DNA of 6,787 nucleotides from the NCBI GenBank assembly GCA_011522825.1, contig WTIG01000013.1, forward strand, positions 1 through 6,787, given 5' to 3'. The notes beneath the pieces were generated by a model. That model saw only the letters and a program-made list of their open reading frames with translations. It was not told the origin of the DNA and made no database searches. Made by a program: the position numbers and the translations under genes. Source of the DNA: Puniceicoccaceae bacterium. Its GTDB lineage: Bacteria > Verrucomicrobiota > Verrucomicrobiia > Opitutales > Coraliomargaritaceae. Below are positions 1 through 5,120 of the stretch, one piece after another. Numbering within the stretch: position 1 is the stretch's first letter; each line of letters starts with the position of its first letter.

Positions 1-34
1 ATGAAATATTTTATCTAAAAATAAGTAAAAGAAT

Positions 35-108
<74 letters not shown>

Positions 109-118
109 AGAAATGAAA

Positions 119-147
119 AATAGAACCAAACTAAAGCTAATCGTCAA
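119..147 (-). promoter_or_regulatory. Candidate sigma70-type promoter of the tRNA-Gln gene
   Basis: On the minus strand a -35 hexamer TTGACG (142-147) and a -10-like TCTATT (119-124, four of six matches to TATAAT) are separated by exactly 17 bases. Transcription would begin near position 112, about 4 bases before the mature tRNA 5' end, which is a sensible distance. The -10 box is imperfect, so this is an inference from spacing and position. Confidence 0.5.
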
Positions 148-162
148 GAAATCTATGTAAGA

Positions 163-181
163 AACTTTCAATGAGAAGGTT
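163..181. repeat. Short inverted repeat between the divergent promoters
   Basis: AACTTTC (163-169) can pair with GAAGGTT (175-181) to give seven base pairs, one of them G-U, around a 5-base loop. No T-run follows on either strand, so it does not look like an intrinsic terminator. Its right arm overlaps the -35 box of the candidate pyrH promoter, so it could be a protein-binding site or chance. Confidence 0.3.
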
Positions 182-208
182 GACGAGATTAAAAAAGTAA
201 GCTTTAAA
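180..208 (+). promoter_or_regulatory. Candidate sigma70-type promoter of pyrH-frr-proB
   Basis: TTGACG (180-185) and TTTAAA (203-208, four of six matches to TATAAT) are separated by 17 bases. The predicted transcription start (about 214-216, or a purine at 217/218) falls on or a few bases before the pyrH ATG at 218. If this promoter is used, the mRNA is leaderless or nearly so. A promoter further upstream, off the 109-217 gap, is the alternative, but none is clearer by eye. Confidence 0.45.
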
Positions 209-217
209 GGGTTTTTA

Positions 218-961
218 ATGGAAGATAATAAAATTAAAAAAGAGCCTAAATTCAAACGTATAGTTCTCAAGTTAAGCGGGGAAGCTTTAAGAAATACAGT
301 CGATGGCGATCCAATTGATGCCTCAATCTTGGAAACCGTCTGTAAAGAAGTGAAAGAAGTATCAGAAGCTGGCGTAGAAATTGGACTTGTTATTGGTGGT
401 GGTAATATCTTCCGAGGCTTAAATGGTTCAGAAATGCGAGGCATTGATCGAACCACTGGTGATTACATGGGCATGCTTTCAACCGTCATCAATGGATTAG
501 CGATTATGGACTGCCTAGAGAAAATGGGCGTTACCGTTCGCTTACAAAGTGCTATTCCGATGGATAAACTAGCCGAACCTTTTATTTTAAGACGTGCTAC
601 CCGTCACCTAGAGCGTGGACGAGTCGTTATCTTCGCAGGAGGCACTGGCAACCCCTACTTCTCAACCGATACAACTGCAGCTTTAAGAGCGAGTGAAATA
701 GGTGCCGATATTTTATTTAAAGCAACCAAGGTGGATGGGATATATGATAAAGACCCAGTTAAAGAACCCGATGCAATTAAGTACGATCACATCCCATATA
801 TGTCTGCCCTTAAACAAGGTTTAAAAATCATGGACTCGACTGCTTTTTCATTGTGCATGGAAAACAAAATGCCAATATTAGTCTTTAGTATGCAAGAATC
901 AGGCTCTATCCTCAAAGCAGTGATGGGCGAATCAATTGGTACTTTAGTCAACGACGAATAA
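218..961 (+). CDS. pyrH: UMP kinase (uridylate kinase)
   Basis: Phosphorylates UMP to UDP with ATP in the cytoplasm, the step feeding UTP and CTP pools. The bacterial enzyme belongs to the amino acid kinase fold, is normally a hexamer and is typically regulated by GTP and UTP (family knowledge). The 247-residue product is of usual length. Visible motifs are KLSGEAL (18-24, lysine of the phosphate-binding site), GGGNIFRG (60-67), DYMGML (82-87, UMP site), FAGGTGNPYFSTDTTAALRA (139-158), TKVDGIYDKDP (170-180) and MDSTAFSLC near residue 206. ATG 218 is the only usable start: the frame upstream has no ATG, GTG or TTG before the TAA at 158-160, and downstream the next methionine is residue 73, inside the conserved core. 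Only a weak AAGG (207-210) precedes it. frr follows after 11 bases, the widespread pyrH-frr order. No tsf or rpsB, the common upstream partners, is present; a divergent tRNA gene is there instead. Confidence 0.97.
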   Translation: MEDNKIKKEPKFKRIVLKLSGEALRNTVDGDPIDASILETVCKEVKEVSEAGVEIGLVIGGGNIFRGLNGSEMRGIDRTTGDYMGMLSTVINGLAIMDCLEKMGVTVRLQSAIPMDKLAEPFILRRATRHLERGRVVIFAGGTGNPYFSTDTTAALRASEIGADILFKATKVDGIYDKDPVKEPDAIKYDHIPYMSALKQGLKIMDSTAFSLCMENKMPILVFSMQESGSILKAVMGESIGTLVNDE

Positions 962-972
962 ATATAGATATT

Positions 973-1530
973 ATGGAAACAACGCCTATTTTCGAAAAGC
1001 TTAAGTCAGATATGAACAAAACCATTGAGCACACGCTGAATGAGTTTAATAACCTACATACAGGAAAAGCTTCACCAGCAATGTTGGATGCTGTGAAAGT
1101 GAATGCCTATGGAAGCACAATGTCACTGAAAGAATGTGCTGCTGTTACAACACCCGACGCAAAAACCATAGTGGTTCAGCCTTGGGATAAAAGTATTTCT
1201 GGGGATATCGAAAAAGCGATCCAAAATGCGAATTTAGGCCTTAATCCTATTGCTGATGGCGGAATCTTGCGAGTTCCTGTTCCTGAATTAACAGGTGATC
1301 GCCGTCAAGAATTAGTTAAGACAGCAGGTTCAATAGCTGAAGATGGAAAAATCCGCATTCGACAGATCAGACGTGATGCTTTGGATCAATTGAAAAACGC
1401 TCAAAAAGAAGGCCTCTCAGAAGATGATTATAAGCGTCATGAAAAAGAGGTACAAAAAGAGCACGATGACTTTATTCAAAAGATAAATGATTATTTGGGT
1501 AAGAAAGAAGCGGACTTAAAACAAGTATAA
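973..1530 (+). CDS. frr: Ribosome recycling factor
   Basis: Together with EF-G, splits the post-termination ribosome so that subunits, mRNA and tRNA can be reused; cytoplasmic and normally essential. The product is 185 residues, the same length as the E. coli protein. Domain I helices flank domain II: HTGKASPAMLD (29-39) matches the family's RTGRASP...LD segment, followed by the PWDKSI and NLGLNP segments typical of domain II, RVPVPELTGDRRQELVK, and the basic helix KIRIRQIRRDA. The C-terminal coiled helix ends in KKEADLKQV, close to the usual DKEAELMxF ending. Two arginines conserved in E. coli (28 and 31) appear as His29 and Lys32. The start is ATG 973, 11 bases after the pyrH stop; the spacer AATATAGATATT has no Shine-Dalgarno match, so translation may depend on coupling with pyrH. 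The gene lies between two amino acid kinase-family genes. Confidence 0.98.
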   Translation: METTPIFEKLKSDMNKTIEHTLNEFNNLHTGKASPAMLDAVKVNAYGSTMSLKECAAVTTPDAKTIVVQPWDKSISGDIEKAIQNANLGLNPIADGGILRVPVPELTGDRRQELVKTAGSIAEDGKIRIRQIRRDALDQLKNAQKEGLSEDDYKRHEKEVQKEHDDFIQKINDYLGKKEADLKQV

Positions 1531-1554
1531 ATCACTTCATCTAATTGGATTTTT

Positions 1555-2331
1555 ATGGTCCCACTCGCACAGGCTAAAAAAATTGTCATAAAATTAGGCA
1601 CGGGTATTTTGCGTACCGATCAAGGCTTAGTGAACAATACTTGCATTGAAACCATCTGTAAGGAGGTCGCTTATCTCAAAAGCCAAGGCATCGATGTTAT
1701 TCTTGTTAGCTCAGGAGCTATTGGCTTAGGCATGGCACGATTAAAAATCAAAAAACGCCCAACTGCTTTGAATGAACTACAAACTTGTGCAGCTATTGGG
1801 CAGACTCAGTTAATTAATCTATGGCAAAATAAATTTGACTGCTATGACTTAACAGTCGCTCAAATCTTGCTCACTCAGGAAGACCTTTCTTCATCGATTC
1901 GTCATTCAGCGGTGATTAATACAATCAATCATATTTTATCCACCAATTCCATTCCCGTAGTGAATGAAAACGACACCGTTAGTTCTGAAGAAATAAAGTT
2001 TGGTGATAATGATACTCTATCGGCACTTGTAGCTAAAGCGATTGGAGCTGACCTGCTACTCATCTTATCGAATGTTTCAGGCTTAATGAATCCAAATAAT
2101 GGCAATGCGGTTATTCCCATAGTCAATGAAATCAATTCAGACATTAAAGCACTTGCTAGCGGCACACAAAATGAAATGTCCGTAGGCGGAATGGTCAGCA
2201 AACTCAGTGCCGCCCAAATAGCTATGGAAAATAATTGCGGTATGTTTATTGGTAGCGGAGACGATCCAGAACTATTCCAAAAAATACTCAGAGGCGAAAA
2301 TGTTGGAACTTATTTCCCGCCCCTTAGCTAG
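1555..2331 (+). CDS. proB: Glutamate 5-kinase, short form without PUA domain
   Basis: Phosphorylates the gamma-carboxyl of glutamate, the first committed step of proline synthesis; the product passes to ProA, which is not in this window. The 258-residue protein covers only the amino acid kinase domain: IVIKLGTGIL (10-19), LVSSGAIGLG (50-59), AAIGQTQL (79-86), VAQILLTQEDL (101-111), IPVVNENDTVSSEE (133-146), FGDNDTLSA (149-157) and GGMVSKLSAA (211-220, Lys216 matching the E. coli ATP-site lysine). It ends at GTYFPPLS, where the kinase domain normally ends, so the roughly 110-residue C-terminal PUA domain of the E. coli type is absent rather than cut by a visible frameshift. Two motifs differ from the usual: LSNVSGL (171-177) in place of LTDxxGL, and SVGGM (209-213) in place of GTGGM. 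ATG 1555 follows frr by 24 bases, with at best GGA (1547-1549) as a ribosome site. A paralogous small-molecule kinase of the same fold is the alternative, but the NENDTVS and FGDND motifs favour ProB. Confidence 0.9.
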   Translation: MVPLAQAKKIVIKLGTGILRTDQGLVNNTCIETICKEVAYLKSQGIDVILVSSGAIGLGMARLKIKKRPTALNELQTCAAIGQTQLINLWQNKFDCYDLTVAQILLTQEDLSSSIRHSAVINTINHILSTNSIPVVNENDTVSSEEIKFGDNDTLSALVAKAIGADLLLILSNVSGLMNPNNGNAVIPIVNEINSDIKALASGTQNEMSVGGMVSKLSAAQIAMENNCGMFIGSGDDPELFQKILRGENVGTYFPPLS

Positions 2332-2387
2332 CTTTTGATTTTAAATAGCCAGGTTGTAATACACCTATTTCAGGTGACTGCCAATCC
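2332..2387. other. Convergent proB/gpmI gap with a short hairpin
   Basis: Both transcription units end into this 56-base gap. It contains CACCT (2362-2366) and AGGTG (2372-2376) around the loop ATTTC, a perfect but short 5-bp hairpin. AGGT (2351-2354) could alternatively pair with ACCT (2363-2366). Neither strand has a T-run after the hairpin, so a standard intrinsic terminator is not shown; it could be a weak bidirectional terminator, or termination may need Rho. Confidence 0.3.
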
Positions 2388-3965
2388 CTACTGAATCAAT
2401 GAATCTTGAGACATTGCCTCAGGTTTACTTAAACCCATCAAGTCCAATAAAGTCGGAGCGATATTTCCTAAACAGCCTTCTGACTTAAGCACTAAATCCT
2501 TACAGTCTGTACCATATACTACGACTTCTACAGGATTCAAAGTATGAGCCGTATGGGCTGATTCCGTCGTTTCATTCCATAATTTATCGGAATTACCATG
2601 GTCGGCTGTAATGATAGCCTTACCCGATACTTTATCCAATGAATTCAAAATAGCATCCAGACATTCATCCACCACTTCACAGGCTTTGATACAAGCCTCA
2701 ACCACACCCGTATGACCAACCATATCCGGATTAGCAAAATTAATGATAATCAAACCATATTTCTTTGACTCGATTGCTTCAATCGCAGCATCACGAACTG
2801 CATAGGCAGACATTTCAGGCTTCTCGTCATAGGTAGAACAATCTTTTGGACTTGGGATCAAAGCACGATCTTCAAGAGGAAATGGCTCTTCACGGTAGTC
2901 ATTAAAAAAGAAGGTTACATGTGGAAATTTTTCTGTTTCAGCACATCTAAACTGAGGGATATTGTTTTCAGAAACATAAGCACCCAAAATAGACTCCATC
3001 TTTTCTGGCTTCATGAATATCACATTAGGACAAAGCCCCTTTTGATATTCAGTCATAGTAACATAATAGATAGATTTTTTATCCCCACGATCAAATTCCG
3101 AAAACCCATCTTCGATAAAGGCTCTAGTTAATTCTCTAGGACGATCTCCACGGAAATTGAAAAAGATAACGGAATCATCATCATTGATACTGGCTAAAGG
3201 ATTTCCATCATCGCCTAAAATAACAGACGGAGGACAGAACTCATCTCCCAAAGTGCCGTCTTTCTCTGGGTGATCATAATGGTGTTGAATCGCCTCTATC
3301 GCAGAGCTAAAAGCTAAATCCTTAGTCTTGCCCGTTAAAGCATTATAGGCTCTTTCAACCCGATCCCATCGATTGTCACGATCCATCGACCAATAGCGCC
3401 CCATGATGGAAGCGATTTTTCCAACAGAATGTTCTGCCATAAATGATTCAATGGATTCAATAAACCCCTTACCCGTAAACGGACCAGTATCACGGCCATC
3501 GGTAAATGCGTGCAGATAGATATTTTCAATCCCAGATTCTTTAGCTAATAAAATCAAACCAAACAAATGATCGAGCATAGCATGCACACCAGCATCAGAA
3601 ACCAAGCCCATTAAATGCAAATTTGAGCCCTTTTCTTTTACTTGAGAAAATGCGCTTTGCAAAACTGCGTTATCAGCAACTTGACCCGTTTCAATTCCCT
3701 TATTAATTCGAACGATCTCTTGATCCACAATACGGCCTGCACCGATATTCTGATGACCCACCTCAGAATTGCCCATGATGCCCTCAGGAAGACCGACCGC
3801 CAATCCTGAAGCTTCAATCTCAGTCCTTGGCCATTCAGCTGTCAAAGCATCCGATCTCGGCGTATTCGATAACTTAACCGCATTACACGCATTTTCGCTT
3901 TTATTATGATTTTCGCCCCATCCATCTCGGATCACGAGCACCACTGGCTTATATTCTTTTTCCAT
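2388..3965 (-). CDS. gpmI: 2,3-bisphosphoglycerate-independent phosphoglycerate mutase
   Basis: Interconverts 3- and 2-phosphoglycerate in glycolysis and gluconeogenesis, in the cytoplasm. The family is a two-domain, dimetal (usually Mn2+) enzyme of the alkaline phosphatase superfamily. The 525-residue product has full family length. Visible: Asp14 in VIRDGWG, catalytic phosphoserine Ser67 in GNSEVGHQNIGAGR (65-78), the His128 segment SDAGVHAMLDH, TDGRDT (155-160), GRYWSMDRDNRWDR (189-202), FFNFRGDRPRELTRAF (268-283), AETEKFPHVTFFFN (342-355), PSPKDCSTYDEKPEMSA, the metal ligands Asp414 and His418 in NPDMVGHTG, Asp455-His456 in TADHGN, and His474 in HTAHTLNP. The start is ATG at 3965; an in-frame ATG at 3983 is cut off by a TAA four codons later. 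No Shine-Dalgarno precedes it. It lies 29 bases downstream of the antiporter gene on the same strand and is probably cotranscribed with it. DAGVHAMLDH departs from the common DGGVHSHxxH, but all key residues that I can place are intact. Confidence 0.97.
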   Translation of the reverse strand: MEKEYKPVVLVIRDGWGENHNKSENACNAVKLSNTPRSDALTAEWPRTEIEASGLAVGLPEGIMGNSEVGHQNIGAGRIVDQEIVRINKGIETGQVADNAVLQSAFSQVKEKGSNLHLMGLVSDAGVHAMLDHLFGLILLAKESGIENIYLHAFTDGRDTGPFTGKGFIESIESFMAEHSVGKIASIMGRYWSMDRDNRWDRVERAYNALTGKTKDLAFSSAIEAIQHHYDHPEKDGTLGDEFCPPSVILGDDGNPLASINDDDSVIFFNFRGDRPRELTRAFIEDGFSEFDRGDKKSIYYVTMTEYQKGLCPNVIFMKPEKMESILGAYVSENNIPQFRCAETEKFPHVTFFFNDYREEPFPLEDRALIPSPKDCSTYDEKPEMSAYAVRDAAIEAIESKKYGLIIINFANPDMVGHTGVVEACIKACEVVDECLDAILNSLDKVSGKAIITADHGNSDKLWNETTESAHTAHTLNPVEVVVYGTDCKDLVLKSEGCLGNIAPTLLDLMGLSKPEAMSQDSLIQ

Positions 3966-3994
3966 AATTTAAAAATTCAACATGAGTATTGTCA

Positions 3995-4984
3995 TCATTT
4001 CAGTCCAATGAAAACAATCACAAATAAATAAAAAGTAATTAAGATAACTCCACGCTTAGGACCAATAACTGAATCGGCTTTTCTTAAAAAGAAAAATAAA
4101 AACAAGGTCGCAAAAATCATGAGTGGGAATTCAAGCCAAAAGAAACTCGAATCCACGGGAAATGGATAAAAACAGGCAGAAGTACCACCAATCAATGCAA
4201 GGTTGAATAAATTTGAGCCGATAACATTGCCAATACACAAAGAATTCTTCTTGGCAAAACTCGCAGAAACGGAAGCCGCCAGTTCAGGCAAACTAGTACC
4301 AAGTGCTATCACAGACAATCCAACAAACACCTCACTCACTCCAAACCTTAAGGCGACTTGCTGGGCGCTACCAACAAGACATTCGGCACCAAGGGATAAA
4401 AATACCGCTCCTAAAAAAATCCACATCAGAGCATAAATCAGACTAGAACGAGATGCAGACATAAAGTCTAAATCTTCATCCAAATGCCCATTTGAAGATT
4501 CTTTTAATGAACTGCGTACTACCCAAACAATGTAAGCAAAAGCGATACTCACTAAAAGAATTCCCTCAACCCGACTGAATCCACCCAATCCTAAGCAAAC
4601 AAACAGAATGGTAAGAAATAAAAGCAAAGGTAATTCTTTGCGAATGAGGCGAATATCTGATGCCAATGGTGCAACCAAGGCAGATACACCTAAAATAAGT
4701 CCAATATTAGCGATATTACTACCGATAATACTTCCTAAGGCTAATTCCGCACTCTCTTGTATTGCGGTTAGGCAAGTGAACATCTCAGGCATAGATGTAG
4801 CAATAGAAACTACGGTTAACCCAACAATCAAGGGGCTGATATTGAAATAGCTAGAAATTCCAACCGCACCATCCGTCAACCAACGCCCACCCAAAACCAA
4901 ACTGACAATCCCGATCAATACAAAGAAAAATAAAAGGATTGTAGGCAAGGTGCTGAAATCAAATCGGATCAATAAATCAAGCAT
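3995..4984 (-). CDS. CaCA-family sodium/calcium-type cation antiporter (YrbG-like)
   Basis: Inner-membrane secondary transporter of the cation/calcium exchanger superfamily, probably exporting Ca2+ in exchange for Na+, K+ or H+; the ion cannot be read from the sequence. With the ATG at 4984 the product has 329 residues and about ten hydrophobic segments in two homologous halves. Alpha repeat 1 holds GLTVVSIATSMPEM (55-68, acidic Glu67) and GSIIGSNIANIG (84-95); alpha repeat 2 holds GLSVIALGTSLPEL (222-235, Glu234) and GNVIGSNLFN (252-261). A central hydrophilic, acid-rich loop (about 160-180, with HLDEDLD) separates the halves, as in the family. There is no cleavable signal peptide beyond the first membrane helix. 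A TTG five codons upstream (4999) would give 334 residues, but ATG is preferred; neither has a Shine-Dalgarno. It is divergent from ileS and first in a likely two-gene unit with gpmI. Confidence 0.93.
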   Translation of the reverse strand: MLDLLIRFDFSTLPTILLFFFVLIGIVSLVLGGRWLTDGAVGISSYFNISPLIVGLTVVSIATSMPEMFTCLTAIQESAELALGSIIGSNIANIGLILGVSALVAPLASDIRLIRKELPLLLFLTILFVCLGLGGFSRVEGILLVSIAFAYIVWVVRSSLKESSNGHLDEDLDFMSASRSSLIYALMWIFLGAVFLSLGAECLVGSAQQVALRFGVSEVFVGLSVIALGTSLPELAASVSASFAKKNSLCIGNVIGSNLFNLALIGGTSACFYPFPVDSSFFWLEFPLMIFATLFLFFFLRKADSVIGPKRGVILITFYLFVIVFIGLK

Positions 4985-5060
4985 TATGTAACTATTCAAA
5001 AGACAGAACTCGCTCTTTTCGCAAGAATAATAAAAAAATCGATAAAATTAAGGTGTATGC

Positions 5061-5088
5061 TTGACTTGCCGGTGCAAAAAAACAGACT
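5061..5088 (+). promoter_or_regulatory. Weak candidate promoter of ileS
   Basis: TTGACT (5061-5066) is a good -35 match; the best -10 at 16 bases is CAGACT (5083-5088), only three of six matches. Transcription would begin near 5095, giving a leader of about 25 bases. An alternative -10, TAAAAT (5043-5048, five of six), lacks a good -35 and would give a leader of about 65 bases containing the whole inverted repeat. I cannot choose between them from sequence. Confidence 0.25.
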
Positions 5089-5113
5089 CCCGCAATTCTT
5101 GCACTTTTTGCAC
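5072..5113 (+). promoter_or_regulatory. Overlapping inverted repeats in front of ileS
   Basis: GTGCAAAAA (5072-5080) is the exact reverse complement of TTTTTGCAC (5105-5113), with a 24-base interval. The interval contains GCAA (5092-5095) and TTGC (5099-5102), which form a small inner hairpin. TTGCAC occurs twice as a direct repeat (5099-5104 and 5108-5113), so GTGCAA could pair with either copy. TTGC (5066-5069) can also pair with GCAA (5074-5077). The last arm ends 7 bases before the ileS ATG. It could be a leader RNA with alternative folds, or a DNA operator between the divergent antiporter and ileS genes. No T-box signature (AGGGUGGNACCGCG) is present. Confidence 0.45.
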
Positions 5114-5120
5114 AACAGTC

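Noticed and set aside
1..34. T-rich sequence after the tRNA on the minus strand, as a terminator
   Set aside because: Only a 4-bp A/T stem is available and no GC-rich hairpin precedes the T residues.
2326..2333. Palindrome AGCTAGCT followed by T-rich sequence at the end of proB, as a terminator
   Set aside because: It has no loop-forming interval and therefore cannot make a stable RNA hairpin; the T-rich stretch is interrupted.
1929..3529. Other open frames opposite or inside proB and gpmI (1929-2201 minus, 2919-3131 plus, 3335-3529 minus)
   Set aside because: Each lies within a strongly conserved gene in another frame, has no recognisable domain and no initiation signal.
3966..3983. Upstream in-frame ATG for gpmI at 3983
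   Set aside because: The frame reads ATG TTG AAT TTT TAA, so it stops before reaching gpmI.
4203..4850. Two short plus-strand open frames opposite the antiporter gene
   Set aside because: They are antisense to the alpha-repeat coding sequence and are explained by its codon composition.
4985..4999. TTG start at 4999 for the antiporter (334 residues)
   Set aside because: ATG at 4984 needs no rare start codon, and the five extra residues carry no conserved feature; it remains possible.
5098..5114. Possible sigma54 (-24/-12) promoter in CTTGCACTTTTTGCACA
   Set aside because: The -24 GG is missing (TTGC instead of TGGC) and the spacing between the two conserved G positions is 9 rather than the required 11 bases.
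4985..5120. T-box riboswitch in front of ileS
   Set aside because: The gap is only 136 bases and has no T-box core sequence, no specifier-type stem that I can see and no terminator/antiterminator with a T-run.
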